DNA from: Bog-756 sp963727955
GTDB lineage: Bacteria > Actinomycetota > Acidimicrobiia > Acidimicrobiales > RAAP-2
Assembly: GCA_963727955.1 (NCBI GenBank)
Contig: CAVSII010000007.1
Span: forward strand, 186,001-250,000
Direction of reading: 5' to 3'
DNA: 64,000 nt
Shown here: in pieces, positions 16,723 through 25,435 of the stretch
Layout: the number at the start of each line of letters is the position of its first letter
Position numbering within the stretch: the first letter of the stretch is position 1
The notes under the pieces: model-generated
What the model saw: the letters and a program-made list of their open reading frames with translations, nothing else
What the model was told of the DNA's origin: nothing
The model's database searches: none
Position numbers and translations under genes: made by a program

Positions 16723-18138
16723 TTGAAGGAGGTGAGCGACCGTCTGAACCCGATCGAGCTGTTCATGTGGAGGGTGAGTCAGGATCCGACCCTGCGCATG
16801 ACGGTCGGGACCCTGATGATTCTCGACGAACCTCCAGCGGCGGGGGCGCTGGGCGAACGGCTGGAATCGGCCGTCGCCCGCGAACCCCAGCTCCGCCGGA
16901 TGCCCAACGACGCCACCAGGCTGGGGAGGCGCCCCGCCTGGATTGAAGATCCTGCTTTTGAAGTCGGCAATCACCTCAGGATTGTCACACTTCCGTCACC
17001 TGGGTCCGACCGCCAGCTCCTCGACTACGTGGCCCTGATCGAATCGATTCCCTTTGACCCCGATCGATCGCCCTGGGACGTCACGTTGATCGACGGGATG
17101 GAGGGGCAACGCGCCGCTCTGTACCTCCGAAGCCATCACGTGCTCACTGATGGGATCGGCGCCATCTGGCTCATCGATCTCCTTCTCGACGACGCTGATG
17201 GAGCAGCGGACGTGACGCCCGATTCGGAGGACGCGACCCCCAATATGGAGCCGAAGGAGGCAGCCGAAGGAGACATCCCTCCCCGGCGGGACCGGCAACC
17301 GGGCACTGTGACGATCGATTTCAACAGGGCTCTTCGCCCGCTCAAGCAGGGGGTCACAACTTCGCTCGGCACCCCACCCGCCGAGGCTGCGGACGTCGTG
17401 GTGCGCGGCATCCAACGAGGGCTGGACGTGGCCAACTCCGTTTCACGACAAGTGCTGATCAGCGGAGGGCCACTGGCTTCCCTTCCGACCTCGCGCTCGA
17501 TGGCCAGCCGGTTCGAGACTCTGTCCGTACCGGCCGCTCGAAGAGCCTCACTGGCGCTCGGGGGTAGCCGCAACGACCTTCTTGTGGCCGCGGCGGCGGC
17601 AGGCCTCGGCCGCTATCAGGAACGGATCGGTCAACCCTGTCCGGAGCTCCGACTGGTGACTCCGACGAGTCTTCGCCATGGAAGTGGAGCGGGTGGGAAT
17701 TGGTTCGCGCCGATCCGTGTAACGGTACCTACGGCCACAGATCATCCGGGTCCTCAGTTCGGCGTGGTCGCTGAACGCCTTGCCCAGGGACGGAACGAGG
17801 CGGCGATTCGCGTCACTGCTGCACTGGCTTCGACGATCAGTCGCCTACCAACCAGGCTTCTCATCCCTGCGATGCACGCGCAGGCCAATTCGGTCGACTT
17901 CGCCGCCACCACACTTCCTGGCCTGCGTGGCCGGCGACGCATTGTCGGTGCGCTGATCGAAGAGAGTTATCCACTCGGTCCCCGCCTTGGTTGTCCGTTG
18001 AATGTGAGCGCCTTCGGAAACGATGATCGTCTCGATGTGGGGATAGCACTTGACCCTGCAGCGATTACTGATCCGGACTCTCTGCTTGAATGTCTTACCG
18101 AGGCCTTTGGCGCGTTCGAGGCGAACTCGGGTTCGTAG
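16723..18138 (+). CDS. Wax ester synthase/diacylglycerol acyltransferase (WS/DGAT)
   Basis: A 471-residue acyltransferase of the bacterial WS/DGAT family, which joins acyl-CoA to diacylglycerol or fatty alcohol to make storage lipid at the membrane face. The N-terminus (DRLNPIELFMWRVSQDPTLRM) matches the 'LSP.D..F' family start. The active-site HHxxxDG is HHVLTDG at residues 138-144, and PFDPDRSPWDVTLIDG precedes it as expected. The C-terminal DUF1298 part includes the segment near FAATTLPGLRGRRR. Start could be TTG 16723 or GTG 16732. Divergent from the RDD pair. Confidence 0.85.
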   Translation: MKEVSDRLNPIELFMWRVSQDPTLRMTVGTLMILDEPPAAGALGERLESAVAREPQLRRMPNDATRLGRRPAWIEDPAFEVGNHLRIVTLPSPGSDRQLLDYVALIESIPFDPDRSPWDVTLIDGMEGQRAALYLRSHHVLTDGIGAIWLIDLLLDDADGAADVTPDSEDATPNMEPKEAAEGDIPPRRDRQPGTVTIDFNRALRPLKQGVTTSLGTPPAEAADVVVRGIQRGLDVANSVSRQVLISGGPLASLPTSRSMASRFETLSVPAARRASLALGGSRNDLLVAAAAAGLGRYQERIGQPCPELRLVTPTSLRHGSGAGGNWFAPIRVTVPTATDHPGPQFGVVAERLAQGRNEAAIRVTAALASTISRLPTRLLIPAMHAQANSVDFAATTLPGLRGRRRIVGALIEESYPLGPRLGCPLNVSAFGNDDRLDVGIALDPAAITDPDSLLECLTEAFGAFEANSGS

Positions 18139-18527
18139 AGGGTTCCGCTCAGTCGACTGAAACAGACCACGGACTCGCCTTCCACTCACGTACAGGCGGT
18201 GACCAGGCGGATGACGTGGCTTCGAACAGAGTCGGACCGAGATCGTCGGACGATGGCCACCCGGCGGATCGGACTGGTCTGGGGACCAAGACAGAACCGA
18301 CATCCGGTGGTCGGTCACCCTCCGCTCCGGACCTCTTGGCCTTTGTGGACTTGCCTCGACTCGTCGACAGTTCGGAGCCACGACGGCCCACCGGCAACCG
18401 TGGACGTCGTCTGCCCTCGGCCACTGTGCGTGGTAAGGCGGTCACCTGGTCCGCCGTAGCGATGAAATCCGGATCGGTTTTCGCCCGGGAGATGCGGCGA
18501 AAATGTTTAAAAGAAGCTGAAGGTGGC
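18139..18527. other. Intergenic region, no gene supported
   Basis: About 390 bases between WS/DGAT and the DUF4397-LysM gene. Open frames on both strands here are extensions of neighbours without homology. GAAGGTGGC just before 18528 is the only functional-looking signal. Confidence 0.4.
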
Positions 18528-19502
18528 ATGCCTTCAATCGTGCGTCTACTCACGAAAAAACAGCTCTTCTGGTTTCTTCCGGTCATCTTGGCCCCCGGAT
18601 TCTGCGTGGGGGAGGCTTCGCTGGCCTCGGCCGCATGAGCCACGGCAGAGGTGAGGGTGGCCCACCTGTCGCCCGAGACCGGGGGAGCCGACGTGTGGGT
18701 TACCCCGGTCGGCGGCACCGCCAGTGAATTCGCCCACGATGTGACCTACGGCGAAACGACCAAATACGCCACGGTGCCGGCGGGTACCTACGCGGTGAGC
18801 ATGCATCCGACCGGGGTCACCACCGGCAAGCCTCTACTGGCCGGCAACCTGACCCTCGCTCCTGGCGGGGTGTACACGGTGGTGGTGACCGGTCCCACCG
18901 ATCATTTGGTGGACAAGGTCATCGACGATGAACTGGGGCCCCCACCGAGCGGGCAGTCCAAGGTGCGCATCATCCAGGGGTCGACCACCGCCGGTTCTCC
19001 CACCATCAAGGCCATCCCCCAGCCCACCTTGGCCACCCATCTGGCCTACGCCGCGGTCACCGGTTACGCCGCGGTCCCTCACGGAGACTGGAAGATCCAG
19101 ATCTCGACGGAGCCAAAGATGCATCCGACGATCGACCTGGCCGCCAACACCGTCTACACGCTGCTCGTTCTTAACGGCCCGAACCACAGTGTCACCGTGC
19201 GCACCACTGTTGACGCCACCCCGCCTGCGCCCGTCACACCCACCCCTCCTGCGACACCCACCACACCCACCACACCGGCCAACCTGCCCTTCAGTTCCTC
19301 CTCCTCCTCCTACTCGGTCAAGAGCGGCGACAACCTGTGGGACATCGCCCAGGACGTGTTGACAACGGCATTGGGCCACACCCCGACCGATCAGCAGGTG
19401 GCCACCTACTCGGCGGCTCTGATAGCGGCCAACAAGAGTGAGCTGAACAATCCCAACCTGATCTACCCAGGGCAGTCTTTGGTTCTTCCATCTACCCAGT
19501 AG
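18528..19502 (+). CDS. DUF4397-LysM secreted protein interrupted by an in-frame TGA
   Basis: ATG 18528 starts a clear signal peptide (KKQLFWFLPVILAPGF ... ASLASAA) that ends at TGA 18636-18638. The same frame continues without a further stop: ATAEVRVAHLSPETGGADVW, a DUF4397 domain (about residues 40-130 of the read-through product). Then comes a middle domain, a Pro/Thr linker (TPPATPTTPTTPAN) and a C-terminal LysM domain (YSVKSGDNLWDIAQDV ... NPNLIYPGQSLVL). Read through, it is 323 residues with one stop exactly at the expected signal-peptidase site. GTG 18651 could start a shorter cytoplasmic form. The TGA may be a CGA-to-TGA mutation, a read-through codon or a sequencing error. The LysM would tether it to peptidoglycan. 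Confidence 0.75.
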
Positions 19503-19517
19503 GGGAGCACGTTCAGG

Positions 19518-19967
19518 GTGAACCATTCTTCTTCCTTGTCCAGAAGGTGGAGATATCTGACGAGGAGCATGGTTCGCTCTGAGCCGTGGAGACATCGGAC
19601 CAGGGTCACGGTGTGGGTGGTCCTACTGGCCGCCATCGTTCCGGAGGGCGTCCTGATCCTGCAACCCAGCCAACCGAGCCAATCCGGCCAGAACGTAGCG
19701 GCTCCCCATTCAGCCACTCGGGCTGCGCAAACCGCCAAAGCGCCGGCGCCCACCGTCCTCCCAGCAGCCAGCCCCGCCAGCACTCTGGTTCCTGCCACTG
19801 CGGCCGAACAGGCTGCCTTCAAAGCCGGCCAGCGCTGGTGCCAAAGGAGCCCTGCCACCACCCTCGCCCCGGTCGGTGTCGCAGAGCACGCAGCCTTCGA
19901 GGCGGGCTACCAGTGGTGCCACTCGTTAGGCGCGGCCGGCCACCACGGCTCCGGCACCAAGCGCTGA
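19518..19967 (+). CDS. Small membrane-anchored protein with a duplicated motif
   Basis: A 149-residue protein starting at GTG 19518, 15 bases after the LysM gene, so probably co-transcribed. A basic N-terminus leads into one hydrophobic segment (VTVWVVLLAAIVPEGVLIL, about residues 30-48), then a Pro/Ala/Ser-rich stretch. The C-terminus has two copies of a short motif: AEQAAFKAGQRWCQRS and AEHAAFEAGYQWCHSL, each with one Cys next to Trp. No family recognised. The paired Cys could form a disulfide outside the cell (inference). Confidence 0.6.
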   Translation: MNHSSSLSRRWRYLTRSMVRSEPWRHRTRVTVWVVLLAAIVPEGVLILQPSQPSQSGQNVAAPHSATRAAQTAKAPAPTVLPAASPASTLVPATAAEQAAFKAGQRWCQRSPATTLAPVGVAEHAAFEAGYQWCHSLGAAGHHGSGTKR

Positions 19968-20185
19968 CCCGACTTGTGAAGTGAAAGGCGTCACGTTCGG
20001 TCGGGCTCTTCGTGTGGCTCATTGACCGGGAGTCCGGATGGCAGGGGTGTGCCGATGGCGTCCAGACGGTGAGGAATCTCAACCAGGCGGACTGGCGAGA
20101 TCCACGGCTGAGACTGGCGAAAACACGATTCACATCGATCGCCTCGCCGTCGTCAGCCGCCGTCCTGATTGGCATGGTCGGTGAT

Positions 20186-20214
20186 TTGAGCGTAAGATTT
20201 GAGCGAACGCTCAA
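20186..20214. promoter_or_regulatory. Putative TetR operator
   Basis: TTGAGCG occurs at 20186-20192 and again at 20199-20205, and the second copy forms a 7-bp inverted repeat with CGCTCAA (20208-20214) around two bases. It ends 11 bases before the TetR start at 20226, the classic place for an autoregulated operator. Confidence 0.6.
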
Positions 20215-20225
20215 GAAGGTGGACG

Positions 20226-20882
20226 ATGGCCAAATCAGGTTCTCCCAGTCGTGCCGCGGCACAGGGGTCGAAACGTTCGGCCCTAACCCGCCGACAGTTC
20301 GTGGATGCGGCGATCGAGACTCTCAAGTCGGATGGCTACGCAGGGGCCAGTGCGCGCTCGATCGCTCACCGAGCCGGGCTCAACCAGGGCCTGATCTTCT
20401 ATCATTTCGGATCGGTCGCCAACCTCCTACTGGCTGCCCTCGATGCGGTCAGCGAGGAGCGACTCCAGCTCTACGGCGCCGAAGTGTCTGGTGCGACCAG
20501 TCCAATCCAGCTCGTGGAGGCTGCCGAAAGAATCTTCCGGAACGACCTCGCCGCCGGATACATCACGGTCCTTGTCGAGATGATCGCCGGGGCCTCCTCG
20601 ACCCCCGGCCTCGGCCCCGAAGTGGCATCTCGCATCCAGCCGTGGCGTGAGTTCGCCCAATCGACCATCGAGGCTTCGCTCGGTAACTCCCCGTTGAGCA
20701 GCGTCCTTCCGGTGAATGACGCTGCTCATGCCGTCGTAGCCCTTTACCTCGGGCTGGAGATGCTCAGTCATCTTGACGGCGACGCTGGGGCGGCTCTCGC
20801 CCTGTTTGCCCACGCCAAACAGCTCGCCTCGGTCCTCGAGGCTTTGACGACCGCACCTGCTACCCCGAAGGAGACGACATGA
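20226..20882 (+). CDS. TetR family transcriptional regulator
   Basis: A 218-residue repressor. The HTH spans about residues 20-66 (RRQFVDAAIETLKSDGYAGA, then SARSIAHRAGLNQGLIFYHF), and the rest is the helical ligand-binding domain, ending in a typical dimer region (HAVVALYLGLEMLSHLDGDA). ATG 20226 has AAGGTGG upstream; an earlier ATG at 20199 would overlap the operator. The stop overlaps the next gene by ATGA, so regulator and reductase form one operon that it probably controls. Confidence 0.85.
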   Translation: MAKSGSPSRAAAQGSKRSALTRRQFVDAAIETLKSDGYAGASARSIAHRAGLNQGLIFYHFGSVANLLLAALDAVSEERLQLYGAEVSGATSPIQLVEAAERIFRNDLAAGYITVLVEMIAGASSTPGLGPEVASRIQPWREFAQSTIEASLGNSPLSSVLPVNDAAHAVVALYLGLEMLSHLDGDAGAALALFAHAKQLASVLEALTTAPATPKETT

Positions 20883-21832
20883 CATCGACGCTAGGGACTC
20901 ATGGTGCTCGCAGGGGCGGGAACGATACCGGATTGGATGTCGTCACGGGAGCGTTCAGTTACTCGGGGGCCGCCATCGCCAAGGGACTGATCGCCAGCGG
21001 GCGCACTGTCCGCACAGTTACCGGTCACCCGGAACGCAAGGGGGACAACCCGGATATCGAGGCCCGTCCGTTGAACTTCGACGACCAGCTCGGGCTGGTC
21101 GACTCGTTGCGAGGTGCGACCACCCTGTACAACACATACTGGGTGCGGTTCGCCCATCGTCGGATCGACCACGATGTCGCTGTGGCCAACTCTCGGACCC
21201 TTTTTCTCGCCGCCAAGCGTGCAGGCGTGCAGCGGATAGTCCACGTCAGCATCACCAATCCCAGCTTGGAGTCACCATTTCCCTACTTCAGAGGCAAGGC
21301 GCTCGTGGAGCGGGCGCTGGCCGAGTGCGAGATCTCCTATGCCGTCGTCCGGCCAGCGATTCTCTTCGGAGGCAATGGCGTTCTCATCAACAACATCGCC
21401 TGGTTGCTCCGCCATCTACCAGTCTTCGCGGTCGGAGGCGACGGCAACTATCGCATCCGTGGCATTCATATCGACGACCTCGCTCAACTCTGCCTGAAGG
21501 TGAGCGATGAGCCCTATGACAGCGTGACCGACGCTGTCGGACCCGAGCGTCCGACATTCAATGAGCTGGTGGCATCAGTTGGGGTCGCCGTGGGCGCACG
21601 TGCTCGCATCGTGCACATGCCCAGTAGGGTCCTTCCCGTTGTGTCATCGGTCCTCGGGCTGGCCCTCCACGATGTTCTGCTGACGAGGGACGAATATCAG
21701 GCGATGGCCGCAGGATTGGCCGATACTGACGGCCAGTCGACAGGTTCGACGGAGCTGTCGAAGTGGATTTCCGAGCGCGGAGGTGACCTAGGCATACACT
21801 ATGCAAACGAGTTGCGTCGCCACTTCGTCTGA
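20879..21832 (+). CDS. NAD(P)-binding epimerase/NmrA-like protein
   Basis: A 317-residue atypical short-chain dehydrogenase. The Rossmann segment is DVVTGAFSYSGAAIAKGLIA (the usual 'G..G..G' appears as GAFSYSGAAI). VHVSITNPSLESPFPYFRGK gives the partner region, with a Tyr-x-x-x-Lys-like YFRGK. PAILFGGNGVLINNIAWLLR follows the NDUFA9/NmrA pattern. It overlaps the TetR gene by 4 bases. Such proteins are NAD(P)H-dependent reductases or redox sensors; no substrate can be assigned. Confidence 0.8.
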   Translation: MTSTLGTHGARRGGNDTGLDVVTGAFSYSGAAIAKGLIASGRTVRTVTGHPERKGDNPDIEARPLNFDDQLGLVDSLRGATTLYNTYWVRFAHRRIDHDVAVANSRTLFLAAKRAGVQRIVHVSITNPSLESPFPYFRGKALVERALAECEISYAVVRPAILFGGNGVLINNIAWLLRHLPVFAVGGDGNYRIRGIHIDDLAQLCLKVSDEPYDSVTDAVGPERPTFNELVASVGVAVGARARIVHMPSRVLPVVSSVLGLALHDVLLTRDEYQAMAAGLADTDGQSTGSTELSKWISERGGDLGIHYANELRRHFV

Positions 21833-21951
21833 CATCCGGAGAACGCCAAACGGCTAGCTACTGCGGAATGTCTATGGCCGACGACGATCGGAGCGACGCG
21901 AACGGGCGGCCGGTTGTACCGGCACCTCCGTTCGTGCCGCCCGAAGGCGCA

Positions 21952-22350
21952 TTAGGGCACGTATGCCCAAATGAGCTGGATGTGGTCCACCTCGCCAGCT
22001 ACCAGCGTGATGTTCTGCGGTTGGCTGCATTGGCTATTGGCCGCACCAGCCGAAGCTGCGGGACCGCAACCGATGACCGTGTAGCTTCCAGGCGAGAGCT
22101 TGATATGGAAGTGTCCTGATTTACCCACGTGCTTCTCAAGAGTGAGGGGGACGGAGTTGAACTCCACTTCGACCGTTCCGGCCGTGGGGTGGAAACCCCC
22201 GGGGACTGCCCCACCTTCGTAGCCCAGTTCGCCGACAATGGCGGATTGTTTGGCTGAGGTAGTGCTTGCGTGGGCCGGAGCGGCTTGTAGTCCGACTAAT
22301 GCGAGGCTGCCGGCGGATACCGCCAAGGCTAAGTTGGCTATACGGGACAT
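21952..22350 (-). CDS. Secreted protein with a carboxypeptidase-regulatory-like fold
   Basis: A 132-residue exported protein from ATG 22350 (AAAGGAG four bases upstream; earlier in-frame codons lack this). A signal peptide MSRIANLALAVSAGSLALVG...APAHA is cleaved before STTSAKQSAIVG. The mature part is a short beta sandwich: GTVEVEFNSVPLTLEKHVG, SGHFHIKLSPGSYTVIGCGP and a closing strand VAGEVDHIQLIWAYVP. The 'G.F.I.L.PG.Y.V' pattern is that of transthyretin/carboxypeptidase-regulatory-like domains. Two Cys may pair. Role unknown, likely cell-surface. Confidence 0.7.
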   Translation of the reverse strand: MSRIANLALAVSAGSLALVGLQAAPAHASTTSAKQSAIVGELGYEGGAVPGGFHPTAGTVEVEFNSVPLTLEKHVGKSGHFHIKLSPGSYTVIGCGPAASAGAANSQCSQPQNITLVAGEVDHIQLIWAYVP

Positions 22351-23025
22351 GGTACTCCTTTGCTTTTTATCGTGTCGTTTTGACATTGCCTGGTTCGATC
22401 TTGCAGGTTCATGACTATGTTCGAGCTTGTCCATCCGCAGTTCGCTCCCTTGACATTGAGCGGCCCGAACACAAGGGGAGTGGTCCACCCACCACTACTG
22501 ACAACGGGCCATTCACTCATTCCGTTACAGCCGGCAGCTGCCGGTGCCCGCCGCCGAGGCATGACCGTCCGAGCGTTCGCGTAAGCGTCACCTCGTGAAG
22601 GCAGGGCTCGGCGAGCTCCCTCGAGATGATCCCGATGACGAAGGTCACGGAAGACGCGATCCGGAGGCGAGAAGATAGGGCTCGCTGCCCAGTTCCGGGA
22701 CACCGAAGCGGCGGTGGTCGGGCCCGAGGCCGCGCCGGACGCGTCGGCCGGGCCAGCCCTGCGAAGTCCGGTCAGGACCAACGATCGGGAGGGGGTTCTA
22801 CGGGCTCCATCGGGCCCCCGGGGAGCGATGGTGCATAGCGAGCGATGGTGCATAGCGAGCGATGGTGCATAGAGGGAATCAAAAAACTGGAGGGACGCGT
22901 GAGCACTGCGCCGGCGAGAACAGGAATTTGGCAGAGGATGCGGGCTTCGGATCTCCAGCCGGCGGGCTGGCCGGGCAGGTGATGTGGTTGACTAACGTAA
23001 GGCCCCAAGGCGAAGGGAGCGTCCC
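22351..23025. other. Intergenic region with a 17-bp triple repeat
   Basis: About 675 bases with no convincing gene on either strand. It contains three tandem 17-base units at 22823-22873 (separate entry). Confidence 0.45.
22823..22873 (+). repeat. Three tandem 17-bp repeats
   Basis: GAGCGATGGTGCATAGC at 22823-22839 and 22840-22856, then the same with a final A at 22857-22873. Perfectly tandem, non-coding. Too few and too short-period for CRISPR; could be iteron-like binding sites or replication slippage. Confidence 0.85.
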
Positions 23026-23229
23026 ATGGACAAGAGAAGCCTGAGCCTCTGGCAGCGGCTGCGGCGCTTCGTTTCAAAGGATCCCGGTCGGTTTAGCGGC
23101 GGCACCTCGGTGATTGCACCGTTCCAGGAATTGGCGGTGGAGCGCGAGCGTCTCACTGGACTGCGCCAAACAGAGGGCGGAGGATCGGACACCATGCCCG
23201 ACGACGAGCGTGGCGGCGAGCGAAGATAG
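23026..23229 (+). CDS. Small protein of unknown function
   Basis: A 67-residue protein beginning MDKRSLSLWQRLRRFVSKDP, with AAGGGAGCG 6-8 bases upstream of ATG 23026. The first 25 residues are basic and amphipathic. The middle (SVIAPFQELAVERERLTGLR) looks helical, and the tail is acidic. I do not recognise the family. It lies in the same direction as, and 140 bases ahead of, the isomerase-like gene. Confidence 0.5.
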   Translation: MDKRSLSLWQRLRRFVSKDPGRFSGGTSVIAPFQELAVERERLTGLRQTEGGGSDTMPDDERGGERR

Positions 23230-23371
23230 CTGGCGTGGCGCACCGCACAGTTCACCTCCTGTTGTGGTCCGGCCGATTGGCTCGCAATTGCAAATGCCGG
23301 GGGCTAGCCACAGGAGAAGAGTCCGGATCCGCTGAATCGATCGGAGTCGATAAGAGGAGGAGAAGGCAGCC

Positions 23372-23683
23372 ATGGAGTTTCTCGTCACCATGACGACGGA
23401 GGTACCGCGGGGGACTGCAGACACAACAGTAGAAGAGGTGCGTGCCCGTGAGGCTGTCCGCTCGACTGAGTTGGCGGCCGACGGACATCTGCTTCGACTG
23501 TGGCGGCCCCCGCTGGAGCCGGGGCAATGGCGGACGATCGGTCTGTTCGCTGCTGATGACAACGACCAGTTGGAGGAGGTGCTGGCCTCCATGCCACTCC
23601 ATGTATGGCGGACAGACGAGGTCATACCTCTCTCACCTCATCCAAATGATCCGGCACTGGAGAAGACAGGGCCCGGAAGGTGA
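23372..23683 (+). CDS. Muconolactone Delta-isomerase family protein
   Basis: A 103-residue protein of the muconolactone isomerase family (dimeric alpha-beta barrel). Characteristic segments: MEFLVTMTTEVPRGT at the start, RLWRPPLEPGQWRTIGLFAA in the middle, and EVLASMPLHVWRTDEVIPLS followed by PHPNDP at the end. In the beta-ketoadipate pathway the enzyme converts muconolactone to 3-oxoadipate enol-lactone, but no other gene of that pathway is nearby, so a different substrate is likely. The next start is 4 bases after its stop, giving a two-gene operon with the SDR. Confidence 0.85.
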   Translation: MEFLVTMTTEVPRGTADTTVEEVRAREAVRSTELAADGHLLRLWRPPLEPGQWRTIGLFAADDNDQLEEVLASMPLHVWRTDEVIPLSPHPNDPALEKTGPGR

Positions 23684-23686
23684 TCA

Positions 23687-24400
23687 GTGGGAGACAATAA
23701 CCAGCGGGTTGCCGTCATCACCGGAGGGTCTCGGGGCATTGGAGCCGGACTGGTTGAAGCGTACCGACGTGCAGGCTGGGCAGTCGTGGCCAATGCTGTG
23801 ACGATCGAGCCCACTGACGACGCTGAGATTTTGGCCGTCGCCGGTGATGTGGCCGAACCATCAACGGGCGACAGAATCGTTGGGGGAGCGCTGGAGCGAT
23901 TCGGACGCATCGACACGCTTGTAAACGATGCCGGCATCTTCATATCGAAGCCGTTCACTGATTACACGGAGCATGACTATGCGTCGATGGTTGCGGTCAA
24001 CCTCACCGGATTCTTCAGGCTCACACAGCGGGTAGTTCCCGTGATGCTTTCGCAACAGAAGGGCCATATCGTGAACATCACGACGACCCTCGTCGACTAT
24101 GCGAGCTCGGACGTTCCCTCCGCGCTGGTTTCGATGACCAAAGGGGGGCTTGCCTCGGTCACCAAGGCACTGGCGATTGAGTACGCCAGCCGCGGGATCC
24201 GGGTCAATGCAGTGTCGCCCGGTGTCATCGCCACGTCGATGAACGCCGGCGACTCCTACGACGAAGCAGCCGGCCTCCATCCGCTCGGTCGGGTAGGAAC
24301 GATCAGCGACATCGTGGACGGAATTCTCTTCCTGGAGTCAGCACCCTTCATCACCGGCGAGATCCTGCACATCGATGGTGGACAAATCGCCGGCCACTGA
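23687..24400 (+). CDS. SDR family oxidoreductase lacking the catalytic tyrosine
   Basis: A 237-residue short-chain dehydrogenase-like protein from GTG 23687, with GGAAGG just upstream. The cofactor motif TGGSRGIG (12-19) and NDAG (80-83) are intact. In the active site, however, the usual Ser is in ITTT (131-134) and the Tyr of YxxxK is Val148 (PSALVSMTKGG, Lys152). A subfamily with this substitution exists, usually as 'VPSAL..LTKGGL', so it is a divergent branch rather than a random mutation. It may use other chemistry or serve as a partner to the isomerase-like protein encoded just upstream. Confidence 0.85.
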   Translation: MGDNNQRVAVITGGSRGIGAGLVEAYRRAGWAVVANAVTIEPTDDAEILAVAGDVAEPSTGDRIVGGALERFGRIDTLVNDAGIFISKPFTDYTEHDYASMVAVNLTGFFRLTQRVVPVMLSQQKGHIVNITTTLVDYASSDVPSALVSMTKGGLASVTKALAIEYASRGIRVNAVSPGVIATSMNAGDSYDEAAGLHPLGRVGTISDIVDGILFLESAPFITGEILHIDGGQIAGH

Positions 24401-24918
24401 CCGGCGGGCGGACGATGTCGGTACAAGTGAGGCTGAAAGACGTCGCCCCCATAGCCTCGATGCGGGCGCCGAGCGCATGTTGTCACCCGCTGCCATGAGC
24501 ATCCCGCCTCGGATCATGCCGTTGCGCCCGTGGCCAACCCTGGTCGGCGACATCCATGGCGATCGGGCCTGCATGTTCTCGAACTCTCGTGCTGCCAGAG
24601 ATCGAGCGATGTTGCCCGATTCTGCTGCCGGGAGTAGAGCGCTCACTGAGGATGGGTCCCCGCCTGTGCCCACTTAAGCCGGTTGACTGGGGACCCCCAC
24701 TGGCGGTGAGTCGTGGAGGCCAGCGGTCGCAGTCAGATCCTGAAGGACCACCAGCACGGCGATCTTACGCGGGACGAGGTCCTGGACAAACACGCTCTAC
24801 TGGCTGACCGACACGGCCTGTCGGCAGGGCTGCGCACCGTCTGACAAGACGTGGATCGGAATCAACAAGACGGCTACGGGAACCCGCAGGTTTTCTCGGT
24901 CGCTCGTCGGCCAGCGTG
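24401..24918. other. Intergenic region with one possible 43-codon ORF
   Basis: About 520 bases. The only coding-like stretch is 24713-24844 (plus), GTG-initiated, 43 codons, containing ILKDHQHGDLTRDEVLDKHA and ending GLSAGLRTV. It is hydrophilic and helical, with no family recognised and no good ribosome binding site; it may be a gene fragment. Confidence 0.35.
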
Positions 24919-25320
24919 CTAACCGGCCAGAGCGCTGACGATGCCGATGAGGTTGCCTTCGGAGTCTTTGAACCACGCTCCTTCACGTCCATCGGGCGCC
25001 CGAGCAACGCCGTTCTCTGTCCGCGTCTCCGCTGTGTCGTAGTTCTCGAAAGTTACGCCCCGATCTCTCATGCCGTCGACGACCGAGCGCACGTCGGTAA
25101 CCTGAAGAACGGCCTGCATGAAGTCCCCTGTTGACTTCGCTTCGGCGGGGTACAAAAACAGTCGGTTGACCCCATCTCCAATTGCCAGACCCACCCGGCC
25201 ATCGCTCGCATTGGCAAACTGCGACTGGACTGCCTCGAGACCGACTTTCTCGAGATAGAACGCCTTGGCCCGACTCAGGTCCTGTGCCGGCAACGCTGCA
25301 TTAATCCCAGACGGATTCAT
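24919..25320 (-). CDS. VOC (glyoxalase/bleomycin-resistance-like) protein
   Basis: A 133-residue single-module VOC protein. NAALPAQDLSRAKAFYLEKV is the typical first beta-alpha unit, LQVTDVRSVVDGMRDRGVTF starts the second module, and APDGREGAWFKDSEGNLIGI is the family closing motif, though the metal-ligand Glu of 'GN..E' is replaced by Gly-Ile. ATG 25320 follows AGGAGGG. Without the last metal ligand it could be a binding protein. Cytoplasmic. Confidence 0.8.
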   Translation of the reverse strand: MNPSGINAALPAQDLSRAKAFYLEKVGLEAVQSQFANASDGRVGLAIGDGVNRLFLYPAEAKSTGDFMQAVLQVTDVRSVVDGMRDRGVTFENYDTAETRTENGVARAPDGREGAWFKDSEGNLIGIVSALAG

Positions 25321-25435
25321 GGCCACCCTCCTGTCATCGTTTGGTCCATCTATTGCCGATAGTACCGTTCAGGTTTCTAGGCGATTGAAGTGGAGAGAGC
25401 GCACGAGGAGGATAGACGGGTGGAGCAAGCAGAAA

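Noticed and set aside
22823..22873. CRISPR array
   Set aside because: Units are 17 bases, directly adjacent without spacers, only three copies, and no cas genes are present.
23372..24400. Beta-ketoadipate pathway locus
   Set aside because: Only the isomerase homolog is present; no muconate cycloisomerase, dioxygenase or thiolase of that route is adjacent.
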